The notes under the pieces are model-generated. The model did no database searches and was not told where the DNA came from. It saw nothing but the letters and a program-made list of their open reading frames with translations. Below are positions 15,890 to 25,669 of a stretch of 64,000 bases of DNA, piece by piece; position 1 is the first letter of the stretch; each line of letters opens with the position of its first letter. This stretch comes from Caryophanales bacterium (GTDB taxonomy: Bacteria; Bacillota; Bacilli; Bacillales; Bacillaceae_J). The stretch is taken from positions 101,957 to 165,956 of the forward strand of contig DULJ01000067.1 in assembly GCA_012840465.1 (NCBI GenBank). The letters are read 5' to 3'. The position numbers and the translations under genes were made by a program.

Positions 15890-17320
15890 ATGGTAAAGAA
15901 AATTTTGATCATTTTGGTATTCTTATTAATTATTATAGCGGGATTAACAGGATATCAATGGCTGATGTATGACAAACTTGGAAAAACGACTGAACGAGTG
16001 CAAACAGAAAATTTAGAGATTGAAGCTGAACTAGTACATAAAGACGGCGAACTTTCGATCACTCAAACGGTTTCAAAACTAGGTCAAGACAGCTTTTTGA
16101 TAGAGATTCCTAGGGGAGTAAAAGATTTCGAATGTCACTTTGGAAATGGTGAGAACTGTGAAATAAGGGAAGACTCAAACTACTACCGTATCCCAGTTGG
16201 AAGCGAAACACTTATAACATTTAAATATTCAATTCCTTTTGATGAAGGGAAAAATGACTATTGGCTCGAGAATGGTTTTGTTCAACTTTTTTCAAATAAC
16301 GAAACACCACTATTTGGGAATTTTACGGTAACCATATTAGAGGACGTTAATAAATCAAATAGATGGTTTTCAGGTGCCTTAAGTGAGGTACATGTCGATA
16401 AAGAACATATTTCGTATTTTGCATGGACGAAAAAAGATACAAAGAATTTCCCTCTGTATATGTCAAAGGCCCAACTAAATAAAATTGAAGGGTTCGAGCC
16501 TCACCTTTCTTTATTTTTATTAAATTCGACCGATGAAGAGGTTGGCTTTACTAATAATTGGCATAAGCAATTACATTCTAGGAATGGACTTACGATCGTG
16601 CAATCTAATAGTGAACAAGTTTACATAGCACCATTATTAGTCGTTATTCCCAAAGACTATAACGTTGAAAAATGGGAGGAACTAGCTATTCAGGCTTATT
16701 TACAAAATTATAAAAAGCCAGATACACAAGATATAGAATGGGTCTGGAATGTGCTGCCTTCCTTTATTCTAGACCGCCCGACGGGAGAAGGAAAAGAATT
16801 AGAAATGTCTAAAGAGTTGCTCGAAAATCTTCAACCAGAGAGTAAGAACGCCTTTGCTTCATGGCTGCTTAAACAAAATAAGGACAACTTGACAGGAATA
16901 ACATTGGCTGATCTTGATAAACAGTTATCAGAATTATGTAGCTTAAAAGTAATATTTTTTGAAAAAAATGAAAGTAAGAATAGTCCATTCGTTCCATTGT
17001 ATTTTATTGATCAAAGAAAGGTTTTTTTCGGGAATAAAGAAGTGAATTTGAAATGGAATGCGGTGATAAAAAACAATGATCTCCTTTTCCCTTTCCAAGA
17101 AACACTGGAAATCACTGGATTTGATATAAATGTTGTAACAGAACTAGAAAAATACGAAGTAATGAAGGATGAAAAACGTTGGACATTCTCATTAGAGGAG
17201 GGAACAAGTCCAAGTCCTTTAGAGTTAATTGGAGAAGAACTATATATATCTGAAAACGGGCTTGAAAAGTTTCTGAATATAGAAGTTATTAAACGAAATG
17301 AAGGAATTTATTTACGATAA
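15890..17320 (+). CDS. Membrane-anchored extracellular protein of unknown function
   Basis: 476 residues. A single N-terminal membrane anchor (KKILIILVFLLIIIAGLTGY) precedes a large extracytoplasmic part. Residues about 45-115 look like a beta domain (IEAELVHKDGELSITQTVSKLG...). The last 120 residues (VFFGNKEVNLKWNAVIKNN...LLFPFQETLEITGFDINVV) resemble the copper-amine-oxidase N-terminal-like 'stalk' domain found in many secreted Firmicute proteins, but the match is divergent. Start ATG after a GGGGG run. Ends at a terminator. It may be monocistronic and precedes rsmD. Function not recognised. Confidence 0.7.
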   Translation: MVKKILIILVFLLIIIAGLTGYQWLMYDKLGKTTERVQTENLEIEAELVHKDGELSITQTVSKLGQDSFLIEIPRGVKDFECHFGNGENCEIREDSNYYRIPVGSETLITFKYSIPFDEGKNDYWLENGFVQLFSNNETPLFGNFTVTILEDVNKSNRWFSGALSEVHVDKEHISYFAWTKKDTKNFPLYMSKAQLNKIEGFEPHLSLFLLNSTDEEVGFTNNWHKQLHSRNGLTIVQSNSEQVYIAPLLVVIPKDYNVEKWEELAIQAYLQNYKKPDTQDIEWVWNVLPSFILDRPTGEGKELEMSKELLENLQPESKNAFASWLLKQNKDNLTGITLADLDKQLSELCSLKVIFFEKNESKNSPFVPLYFIDQRKVFFGNKEVNLKWNAVIKNNDLLFPFQETLEITGFDINVVTELEKYEVMKDEKRWTFSLEEGTSPSPLELIGEELYISENGLEKFLNIEVIKRNEGIYLR

Positions 17321-17334
17321 AGTACAAAAAATAA

Positions 17335-17370
17335 AAAAACCCCTGCTTTCGCAGGGCCCTTCTATTTTTC
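17335..17370 (+). terminator. Terminator after the unknown anchored protein
   Basis: CCCTGC-TTTC-GCAGGG hairpin flanked by an A-run and followed by a T-rich tail. Confidence 0.8.
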
Positions 17371-17436
17371 TTGAAAGCCTATGTTGACTTCCATTACAAG
17401 AAGGCAAAGGGAGAGGAGAAACCGGAGGAAGAACTT

Positions 17437-17589
17437 ATGGGGAAACGTAAGTCTTCTCCGCGGTTGGCAACAACATCAGAAAATGATGTTGTTACTATCC
17501 ATTATGACCAAAACTTTTTTCTATATACATCTTATTTCGCCGTCACTATTGTTGATGGTTGTATATTTATGGTAGGATGGAAAAGTTAA
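17437..17589 (+). CDS. Possible small ORF, unknown
   Basis: 50 codons from ATG 17437 preceded by GGAGGAAG, a convincing ribosome site. The product MGKRKSSPRLATTSENDVV... has a basic start and a hydrophobic aromatic C-terminal half (FFLYTSYFAVTIVDGCIFMVG) that could be a membrane segment. No family recognised; it could equally be chance or a gene remnant, since repeat sequence begins at its end. Confidence 0.35.
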   Translation: MGKRKSSPRLATTSENDVVTIHYDQNFFLYTSYFAVTIVDGCIFMVGWKS

Positions 17590-17709
17590 AGCCTCCGGCG
17601 AGCCTTGCGATTTTCAGAGGTAGTTTTTCGAGCAGATCAAAGACTAAGAACGCCACATCCTGTGGGCCTAAAAATCTGGGCACAAATAAATACGCCAAGG
17701 CGCATTTGA
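17583..17709. repeat. Composite repeat (partial family B arm plus family C copy)
   Basis: Starts AAGTTAAAGCCTCCGGCG, like the sequence following the family B hairpins at 46 and 57 kb, and ends at 17679-17709 with ACGCCAAGGCGCATTTGA, the family C motif also found at 30386-30412 and 48750-48784. No ORF is supported inside. Confidence 0.55.
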
Positions 17710-17745
17710 TCTATTGGAATTACGTAAGGATTATAGGTGATTGAT

Positions 17746-18849
<1,104 letters not shown>

Positions 18850-18855
18850 GATCTA

Positions 18856-19011
18856 CTATCGGAATTTATATGCTAATTTGTAGACAGTATAAGAAAGGGC
18901 ATCGAGGGCCTTTAGGTCATCCCCTTGCGGGACTTCCGTCGTTATTGGCGGCAAGTCGTGTCTTTTTATTGTTGAAAATTTGCTTTTATATAAAAAATAA
19001 TGTACAAGCAT
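18856..19011 (-). CDS. Possible small protein overlapping the 3' end of ylbJ
   Basis: 51 codons from an internal ATG at 19011 (minus strand, inside ylbJ in another frame) to TAG at 18856. The part beyond ylbJ reads KRHDLPPITTEVPQGDDLKALDALSY..., which has protein-like composition unlike random sequence. No clear ribosome site is visible; translation may depend on coupling with ylbJ. No family recognised. Confidence 0.35.
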   Translation of the reverse strand: MLVHYFLYKSKFSTIKRHDLPPITTEVPQGDDLKALDALSYTVYKLAYKFR

Positions 19012-20186
19012 AATGAAGTAATCGTAATCAAGGCACCGTATTGCAATAAAAAGTCCCAATACACAGAAAACCAGGAAAGACCCTGATCATTTGCTAAAGC
19101 GGGAAGGGCTTCTTGCTTATCACTCATAGTATAAAGATTAACATAAAGTGGTCTCCACAATAAAAATACAAAAGTTGATGAAAATATACCTTGCATAATT
19201 CTAGCGATAAAAAATGGCTGAAAACGAATGTCTGTTTCCGCTAAAATACTTGCTACTTGTGCCTGAACAGAAAAGCCACTAAATGCGAGAATGAAGCTGG
19301 TTATGATGACTTTAAACAACAGTTCGACATCTTCCGTTTGACTAGTAAGTTGACTCCCCATCGTTATTTCAAACATCCCCGATATAAGCGGCAAAGCTAG
19401 TTCTGTTGAAATATGAAATAATGAAAGTATATAGCCGACAAAAACAGCTACAACATCGGTGATATTCACTATGTAAAGCAAACGGTTAAATACTGAAAAC
19501 ATAATAATAAAACCACCAATCATTAAAAGGGTGTGGATCGATGAAGTAACTGCATCTCCCAACATTTGTCCGATTGGTCTTCCATTCTTTATTCTTGTTT
19601 GATGAAGCGATTGAAAAGCTTTTTTTACTGAGAAATGATCACTTTTCCTTAAGCTTTCCTTCTCGACTTTGTCCCCGCCGTGAAATCTCATTAGAAGGCC
19701 GACACTAAAATTTCCTAAATAATGGGAGGCAGCTAATAAAATTCCGATATTTGCATTATTAAAAAAACCGACTGATACTGCTCCAAAAATAAATAATGGG
19801 CTTGATGCGTTGGTAAAGGAGACTAGTCGTTCTGCTTCAATTGCTGTTAATTGTTGTTCCTGTCTAAGACGGGCAGTTAGTTTTGCTCCTGCGGGAAAGC
19901 CCGACGCCATGCCCATCGCCCAAACCACTCCTCCTATACCAGGAACTTTGAATAAAGGACGCATAAGGGGTTCTAGGAGGATTCCAATAAATTTCACTAC
20001 ACCATATCCAATTAATAGTTCTGAGACGATGAAAAATGGCAGTAAGGATGGGAAAACAACCCCCCACCACATTTCTAAGCCACGCCTTGATGCTTCTAAT
20101 GATTCTTTTGGAAAAAAAATCAATCCGAATGCCACAAGTGAAATTGAAACGGCAAGTAGGATTGTTTTTAGTTTAGAACGTGTCAC
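18966..20186 (-). CDS. ylbJ: Sporulation integral membrane protein YlbJ
   Basis: 406-residue polytopic membrane protein with nucleoside-recognition (Gate-like) domain features: GLEMWWGVVFPSLLPFFIVSELLIGYG near the N-terminus and repeated glycine-rich helices (GIGGVVWAMGMASGFPAGAK). In B. subtilis it is made in the mother cell under SigE and is needed for heat-resistant spores. GTG start with a GGGGGG run upstream on the minus strand. Lies opposite coaD and ylbK, as in B. subtilis. Confidence 0.94.
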   Translation of the reverse strand: MTRSKLKTILLAVSISLVAFGLIFFPKESLEASRRGLEMWWGVVFPSLLPFFIVSELLIGYGVVKFIGILLEPLMRPLFKVPGIGGVVWAMGMASGFPAGAKLTARLRQEQQLTAIEAERLVSFTNASSPLFIFGAVSVGFFNNANIGILLAASHYLGNFSVGLLMRFHGGDKVEKESLRKSDHFSVKKAFQSLHQTRIKNGRPIGQMLGDAVTSSIHTLLMIGGFIIMFSVFNRLLYIVNITDVVAVFVGYILSLFHISTELALPLISGMFEITMGSQLTSQTEDVELLFKVIITSFILAFSGFSVQAQVASILAETDIRFQPFFIARIMQGIFSSTFVFLLWRPLYVNLYTMSDKQEALPALANDQGLSWFSVYWDFLLQYGALITITSLCLYIIFYIKANFQQ

Positions 20187-20341
20187 ATATAGCCCCCCAG
20201 CGAATTCTTGAGTTCTTAATTCTATACTTGCTGAATATAGAATGATAAAATAAGGTCAATTCAATCTCGTCCTACTATAAATATACGAATTTCAAATTAG
20301 AATAGACCAAATTTAAGGAAAAGGGCAACGGAGGGAAACAT

Positions 20342-21133
20342 TTGAGAAAACCAAAAATAGGCTTAGCGCTAGGTTCAGGAGGAGCTAGGGGGTTTGCTCA
20401 TCTAGGTGTAATAAAAGCTTTACATGAAGCTAATATTCCCATTAATTGTATGGCGGGCAGCAGTATGGGAGCATTAGTTGGTGGATTATATGGGGCTGGT
20501 CACGATTTAGAGCGTCTCTATAAGTTGGCAGCTGCATTCAGAAGGAAATATTACCTTGACTTCACAGTGCCTAAAATGGGCTTTGTAAGTGGCCAAAAAA
20601 TAAAAGAATTTATCCGTATTTTTACTATGGGGAAAACAATAGAGCAATTATCCCCCACACTTTGGATCGTTGCCACTGATATTAAGACTGGAGAAAAGGT
20701 TATCTTTAAGGATGGTCCTTTAGCAAATGCCATTAGGGCAAGCATCTCGATCCCAGGTATCTTTGTTCCCGAAAAAATAAATGGGCGGCTCCTTGTTGAT
20801 GGGGGAGTTGTTGACCGAGTTCCTATCTCTGTGGTGAAAGAAATGGGGGCGGATATCGTAATAGCTGTCGATGTTTCGCATGTGAAAGGCGATGTAGAGA
20901 TTACATCGATATTTGATGTGATTCTCCAAAGTATTGACATCATGCAGAATGAATTAGCCAGATTAAAACAATTCGATGCAGATGTTATGATTAAACCGCG
21001 TGTAGAGCAATATAGTGCTAAGGCCTTTACGAATACTGAAGACATCATCCGTATCGGTGAGGAGGAAGCACTGAAGCAAATTCCGTTAATAGTAGATGTT
21101 ATACAGAAGTGGAAGGAGTCGCAACATGAATAA
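20342..21133 (+). CDS. ylbK: Patatin-like phospholipase YlbK
   Basis: 263-residue serine hydrolase of the patatin/RssA type. Oxyanion-hole motif GSGGARGFAHLG (residues 12-23), nucleophile elbow AGSSMGALVGG (GxSxG, about 38-48), and catalytic Asp in VDGGVVDRVP near residue 157. Substrate unknown, probably an acyl ester. TTG start after GGAGGGAAACA. Its 3' end overlaps ylbL by eight bases, so the two are translationally coupled. Confidence 0.92.
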   Translation: MRKPKIGLALGSGGARGFAHLGVIKALHEANIPINCMAGSSMGALVGGLYGAGHDLERLYKLAAAFRRKYYLDFTVPKMGFVSGQKIKEFIRIFTMGKTIEQLSPTLWIVATDIKTGEKVIFKDGPLANAIRASISIPGIFVPEKINGRLLVDGGVVDRVPISVVKEMGADIVIAVDVSHVKGDVEITSIFDVILQSIDIMQNELARLKQFDADVMIKPRVEQYSAKAFTNTEDIIRIGEEEALKQIPLIVDVIQKWKESQHE

Positions 21134-22193
21134 GCTGAAAAGTATGTCAAAGAGCTGGATCATCATTCTTGTCATAACCCTTTTACTAACCTTCGTTCAG
21201 CTCCCTTATTATATCTCTTCACCCGGAATGGCGACAGAACTGGCTCCTATTGTAAAAGTGGAGGGTGGAAACAAGGAAAGGGGAAGCTTTTCTTTAACAA
21301 CGGTTCGGTTTGGGAAGGCAAACGTAGTTCAATATGCATGGGCAAAGGTAAATGATTATTATGAAATTTATCCTGAGGACTATATACGACCGGATGGTGA
21401 AACGGAGGATGAGTATTCCAATCGTCAGCTTCATATGATGGAGAATTCGAAGGAACAGGCAACTGTTGTTGCTTACACAAAAGCAAAAAAAGACATCAAT
21501 ATCAAATATAACGGTGTTTTTGTTATGAATGTTATACCGGGAATGCCGGCGGAGAAGGTTTTAAAAGTTGGTGACCGCTTATTTTCTGTTGACGGTCATG
21601 TTATGAAGTCCTCAGAAGAGTTTATTAAATATGTTTCAACAAAGAGTAAGGGAGACACAGTAACGCTGAAATTAGAAAGAAAAGGGAAGACGATGGAAGT
21701 AAAAGTACCTTTAGCTGTTTTTCCTAAAGAACAAACCGGTGAACAAAAAGATAAGGTAGGCTTGGGAATCCTTCTTGTTACGGATCGTAAAGTCGAAGTG
21801 AATCCTCCTGTCACGATTAATACAGAAAAAATAGGCGGACCGTCTGCAGGATTAATGTTTTCACTTGAGATATACAATCAGTTAATTGATTCGGATTTGA
21901 CAAAGGGCTATAAAATTGCCGGTACCGGTACCATCGGTTACGAGGGAGAAGTCGGTCGTATTGGCGGTATCCACCAAAAAATTGTTGCAGCAGATAAATC
22001 CAACATTGAAATTTTCTTTGCGCCAAACGAAAATGGTAAAACACGTGTTGATAAAAATGGAGAAAAAATACTAACAAATTATCAAGAAGCACTTGAAACG
22101 GCGAAGGATATAAAATCCGACATGAAGATTATCCCGGTCAATACGTTTGACGAAGCAGTTGCCTATCTAGAAAAATTACCACCGAAAAAATAA
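21126..22193 (+). CDS. ylbL: Secreted Lon-like serine protease with PDZ domain (YlbL)
   Basis: Signal-anchored protease, 355 residues from ATG 21126 (AAGGAGTCGCAAC upstream; the track start 21096 lies inside ylbK). N-terminal membrane helix (WIIILVITLLLTFVQLPYYI), PDZ domain at about 120-210 (GVFVMNVIPGMPAEKVLKVGD), and a C-terminal S16 Lon protease domain with catalytic Ser in GGPSAGLMFSLE and the paired Lys in GGIHQKIVAAD. In B. subtilis YlbL helps clear the DNA-damage division inhibitor YneA, which suits its place upstream of division genes. Confidence 0.93.
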   Translation: MNKLKSMSKSWIIILVITLLLTFVQLPYYISSPGMATELAPIVKVEGGNKERGSFSLTTVRFGKANVVQYAWAKVNDYYEIYPEDYIRPDGETEDEYSNRQLHMMENSKEQATVVAYTKAKKDINIKYNGVFVMNVIPGMPAEKVLKVGDRLFSVDGHVMKSSEEFIKYVSTKSKGDTVTLKLERKGKTMEVKVPLAVFPKEQTGEQKDKVGLGILLVTDRKVEVNPPVTINTEKIGGPSAGLMFSLEIYNQLIDSDLTKGYKIAGTGTIGYEGEVGRIGGIHQKIVAADKSNIEIFFAPNENGKTRVDKNGEKILTNYQEALETAKDIKSDMKIIPVNTFDEAVAYLEKLPPKK

Positions 22194-22245
22194 AAAAGCG
22201 TAAGAGGCTGTTAGGTTACATCATTTGCCTCCTGCGCTTTTTCTT
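22193..22245. terminator. Bidirectional terminator between ylbL and ylbM
   Basis: AAAAAGCG...AGAGGC paired imperfectly with GCCTCCTGCGCTTTTT across a roughly 22-base loop, between convergent stops. Confidence 0.7.
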
Positions 22246-22250
22246 TCATA

Positions 22251-23486
22251 TCATAAAAATTGCTTGTTATTTTGATCATATCGTACTGGTGGATTTGAAA
22301 ATTCAGCTTTCATCATATTTGAACGATAAGGCTCCTTTAAACACGCTGCATAAACATTTGAAGCTTTTATATCAAGATTGATCTGTTCATTAGAAAAAGC
22401 AGATAACTTAGAAATGATCGGAATAGCTACATTTTTTTTGATTGAATGTAAATATTCCTGGCCAGCGAGCGAAGTACCCAATAAACGAATATAGGTCGGA
22501 TATTCACTGTTTGCTTTCATTCGTGATTTCGAAGTGTTTGTTAGTATATGTATACAGAGACGCTGTAATCTTGTCCATGTATATCGCTTTGTTTTTATCT
22601 TTTCCATAAACTCCTGAAAAGTTGCAGCAGATGCTATATATTGCAATAGGCGATTTTCTAGACCTTCTTCTACTTCATAGATTTGTCGAAGTTCTTCAGG
22701 TGTAGAGGTAAGAAGTTTGTATTTAAAATAAGCGTAGTAATTTTCCCAATGATGGAACATACCAAAGCTTTTCTTGTAGGTCAAAAGATGTGAGTAAGTA
22801 GTATCTGGAATAACATTTTGTATTTCTTCCAAATTTGTTCTCTCTGAAAAAAGGCTCGAACGTATGCTTGTCGCACTTGCAATATATTGGTCCGCAAAAT
22901 GCTGATCATGATACTGAGCCTTTGTACGTTGAATCGTAAATGGTTGTATGTTACTGCCCAGTTTATCGATGGCTTCTACATAATGAAACCCCAAAATATT
23001 ATTCGGTTGTGAAAGATCAACCGCTGAATCTGCAAACTGCAAAGAATGAAAAGCATCTGAGGCTGCTCTTGGATAGCTTTTCCCTTCTTCCAAAGCTTTT
23101 TTAATGGATTGATCAAAGGATCCTTTCCTTGCTTTCATTTCTTTTAGTGTAGTTTGAAAAGAATGAATATCACCGCTTTCACTGCCAAAGCAAATACTAT
23201 CAATCTCCAAGGCATGCAATAAACTAACAGCACCAAATGCAAAAATTTCAGCCTTTTGGGTCGCAAATACATAAGGCAGTTCAATCACAAGGTCTGCTCC
23301 ACCTTCAAGTGCCATGTTTGTCCGTGCCCATTTTGATACTAACGCAGGTTCACCACGCTGCAGAAAATTACCGCTCATCACCGCTACAACTAAATCTGCC
23401 TCTGTTACTTTTCGTGATTCTTGGATATGATAGTAATGTCCGTTATGAAAGGGATTATATTCCACTACGACACCAACAGCTCTCAT
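22251..23486 (-). CDS. tmcAL: tRNA(Met) cytidine acetate ligase TmcAL (YlbM)
   Basis: Uses acetate and ATP to make N4-acetylcytidine at the wobble base of elongator tRNA-Met. 411 residues; the nucleotidyltransferase-like N-terminus VGVVVEYNPFHNGHYYH contains the HxGH-type motif (HNGH), with MSGNFLQRGEPALVSKW shortly after. The GSESGD and KAQYHD regions are conserved in the family. Monocistronic on the minus strand. A dispersed repeat and the phage-like element lie upstream of its start. Confidence 0.93.
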   Translation of the reverse strand: MRAVGVVVEYNPFHNGHYYHIQESRKVTEADLVVAVMSGNFLQRGEPALVSKWARTNMALEGGADLVIELPYVFATQKAEIFAFGAVSLLHALEIDSICFGSESGDIHSFQTTLKEMKARKGSFDQSIKKALEEGKSYPRAASDAFHSLQFADSAVDLSQPNNILGFHYVEAIDKLGSNIQPFTIQRTKAQYHDQHFADQYIASATSIRSSLFSERTNLEEIQNVIPDTTYSHLLTYKKSFGMFHHWENYYAYFKYKLLTSTPEELRQIYEVEEGLENRLLQYIASAATFQEFMEKIKTKRYTWTRLQRLCIHILTNTSKSRMKANSEYPTYIRLLGTSLAGQEYLHSIKKNVAIPIISKLSAFSNEQINLDIKASNVYAACLKEPYRSNMMKAEFSNPPVRYDQNNKQFL

Positions 23487-23520
23487 ACATAAATTCCTTT
23501 CTTTTATAAGTATTTTTCTA

Positions 23521-23573
23521 TGTCTAGCTTCAGTGCCTAGTGAACTTCGCTATTGAGGCGCTTGCGCTTTTCT
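23521..23573 (-). repeat. Dispersed repeat family A, short copy
   Basis: On the minus strand it reads AGAAAAGCGCAAGCGCC...AGCGAAGTTCACTAGGCACTGAAGCTAGACA, the same ends as the copy at 258-319. Lies between ylbM and the phage-like element. Confidence 0.7.
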
Positions 23574-23582
23574 ATAGTATAG

Positions 23583-23595
23583 TGTAAAGAAAAAA
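23583..23595 (+). other. Candidate attachment-site repeat, left
   Basis: TGTAAAGAAAAAA, identical to 27120-27132. Fits an integration core in position, but the A-rich sequence makes chance identity possible. Confidence 0.3.
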
Positions 23596-23627
23596 ATTAC
23601 ACAATAAACCGCATGGTAGCACTAGTG

Positions 23628-24751
23628 TCATATGGTTTCGTCGGATTGATTTTCGTCTTTGACCACAACATGACCACGGAATAGAATTTCGTCTATTTTT
23701 TCACTCGCTTCTACTTGACGCTGGTCAAATACATCGGTATAAATGTTAAGAGTGAAAGATACATCGCTATGACCTAAGCGCTGTGACACGACCTTGGGAC
23801 TCACACCCTCGTCGATCAGGATGGACGTGTGAGTTCTTCTTATGTCGTGAAATCTGATCACTGGTATTTTTAATTCTTCAGCTATTTTCTTTAAGATGTA
23901 TCTCAAAGTATAAGGATCCACGATTTTCTTCTTCTTGGTCCTGAACACTAAATCCTCAGAAGTATTCTTGCTAAACTTTCTGTGCTCCTGGAATTGTTCA
24001 ATCAGGAAATCACTGATAGGGATATAGCGGTCGCTCGATTCTGTTTTAACGGGTCCGATAACATAATCACCTTCAACTAATGTAATCGTGTGTTGGATAT
24101 GAATGACCTTGCTGTCAAAGTCGATATCAGACCAATGTAATCCCAATACCTCGCCGATTCTCATCCCAGTGTAGAAAGCTAATAAATATGTTAGAAAGTA
24201 ATTTGACCGCAGTTTTGCAGCTTCCAAAAAGATCAATGCTTGTTCTTTAGTCCAACTTTTTTGTTTTGTTTTAGACATTTTCGGTTTGTCCACATTCTCC
24301 ACAGGATTTTTGTGAATCAATTCCATTTGAACACCTTTTTTAAAAATAGAGCCAATGATCGTGCCGATATACGATATATACTTTTTAGACATGCCCTGAT
24401 TTTTTAGTTTTTGATAGAAATTGTGGATGTGTATTGGTTTTGTCTAATCGTTCGAATGTGGGCATAATACGAGCGTTTAGCGCACGCTTATAAGAGTACA
24501 TAGTCGATTCTCTGACGTCACCTTGTTTGCTGGAAAGCCACAAGTCTGCAAGTTCTTTAAAAGTGAATTTTGATGTAGGCATGATAAATGCCACGTTCAT
24601 AATCGGCCATCGCTAAAATCATGGCTCTTTCAGCTTCTTTTTCGTCTGCAAATCAACCTTTTGATATTTCTTTACGTTTATTCGTTATGGGATCTTTAAC
24701 ATGAAATCGATATTGATACGTATTTCCCCGTTGTCTTACGTTTCATTTCAC
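23628..24751 (-). pseudogene. Tyrosine integrase, inactivated
   Basis: Reading the minus strand from GTG 24751 (GAAGGTGA upstream) gives an AP2-like N-terminal domain (NVRQRGNTYQYRFHVKDP) interrupted by TGA at the third codon and a second TGA after EISKG. A frameshift occurs near IYHAYIK/FTFKELADLW and another before FYQKLKNQG. The catalytic half is intact as ORF 23628-24392: Arg in TGMRIGEVLGL, Lys in VKTESSDRY, HxxR in HDIRRTHTS, His in LGHSDVS and Tyr in NIYTDVF. Related to Tn916/phage-type integrases. Possibly the last 254 codons are still translated, but without the N-terminal domains integration is not expected. Confidence 0.88.
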
Positions 24752-24882
24752 GGAATCACCTTCTTGTAGTTATCCCTCAGTTATTGTGTCTTTTTATATA
24801 TGTTCAGAATCACGTTCTGTTATTTTGATTCTTCTTCTGCAGATGCCAGTTGCGCTTCTTTCTTTGATAACAAGAGCAGGCA

Positions 24883-24908
24883 AATGGGCCTGCTCTCGAT
24901 GGTTTTAA
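24883..24908 (-). terminator. Possible terminator after fic
   Basis: GAGCAGGC / GCCTGCTC hairpin with a short loop downstream of the fic stop on the minus strand. The following CTTGTTATC is a weak U-tract. Confidence 0.4.
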
Positions 24909-24930
24909 TTAATTAGCGCTAATTAATTAA
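24905..24930. repeat. Perfect 26-bp palindrome
   Basis: TTAATTAATTAGC followed directly by its exact reverse complement, with no loop. Lies six bases beyond the fic stop. Loop-less symmetry is more like a dimeric protein-binding site than a terminator. Confidence 0.75.
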
Positions 24931-24935
24931 TAGTT

Positions 24936-25652
24936 TTACTCCGTTGTTTCTGGTGGGATCTGTTGGTTTTCTTTATTTTGAAATCTACATAGGCGTTCTT
25001 GTTCTTCTGCCAACATCTTTTCGATGAATTGAGTGAAATGCACTACATCTTGTTCGGATAATAAACGTAAATAGCTTGCTTTATCTTGGCTGTTAATGAT
25101 GAGTGGTTCGAAATCATGTTGCATAAGGGAATAGTTCATCACTATTCGTCCTGTACGCCCATTCCCATCTGCGAATGGGTGAATACGTTCAAAAGCAATG
25201 TGAGCTTCAGCGATGATGCTTAATTTTTCTTTCGAATCTGTTGCTGTGTCTAAACGATAGTTGAGATTATCCACCCATTGTTGCATAAGCATAGGTGTTT
25301 CCTGTACACTTGCTGTCATGAAATCAGCACCCACAATCGCATTTTCAACAGACTTAAATTGTCCTCGATCGTATTGCAGACGATCCATCAATAAAAAATG
25401 AATTTCTTTGACTGTATGCAGTTGTGGCGGCTCATTGTTTTTTAGTGCTTCAAGTACATAGCGGAATGCCTGTTCATGATTTTTGATTTCATATACTTCT
25501 CTTAAATCAAGACTGCGGTTACTCGACACTTGATTGTGCAGTATGATAGAAATGGTTTCTGCTAATGTAATTGTGTTGCCCTCTAATGCAGATGAATGGT
25601 GGGCCAACCGTACAAGGATGTCGTCTAGATATTCTTTTGACCACTTTTTCAT
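24936..25652 (-). CDS. Fic-domain protein with N-terminal self-inhibitory motif
   Basis: Fic enzymes transfer AMP (sometimes other groups) from a nucleotide to a hydroxyl side chain of a target protein. 238 residues. The full core motif HPFADGNGRTGR is present near residues 158-169, with a preceding IAEAHIAFERI helix. The N-terminal SSALEGN (about 20-26) matches the [S/T]xxxE[G/N] inhibitory helix, making it a class II Fic protein, so no separate antitoxin is required. ATG follows AAAGGAGGG seven bases upstream and lies 17 bases after the repressor gene, so they form an operon. Intact inside an otherwise decayed element. Target unknown. Confidence 0.93.
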   Translation of the reverse strand: MKKWSKEYLDDILVRLAHHSSALEGNTITLAETISIILHNQVSSNRSLDLREVYEIKNHEQAFRYVLEALKNNEPPQLHTVKEIHFLLMDRLQYDRGQFKSVENAIVGADFMTASVQETPMLMQQWVDNLNYRLDTATDSKEKLSIIAEAHIAFERIHPFADGNGRTGRIVMNYSLMQHDFEPLIINSQDKASYLRLLSEQDVVHFTQFIEKMLAEEQERLCRFQNKENQQIPPETTE

Positions 25653-25669
25653 TCTCTTTCCCTCCTTTC

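Noticed and set aside
19810-20211. 133-codon plus-strand ORF within ylbJ
   Set aside because: Antisense to a conserved membrane protein; no ribosome site.
20551-21150. 199-codon minus-strand ORF opposite ylbK
   Set aside because: Fully overlaps ylbK, whose patatin motifs are intact; Ser/Thr/Ile-rich translation typical of an antisense shadow.
24385-24600. Programmed frameshift in the integrase
   Set aside because: No slippery heptamer or downstream structure at the junction, and two further stop codons upstream show ordinary decay.
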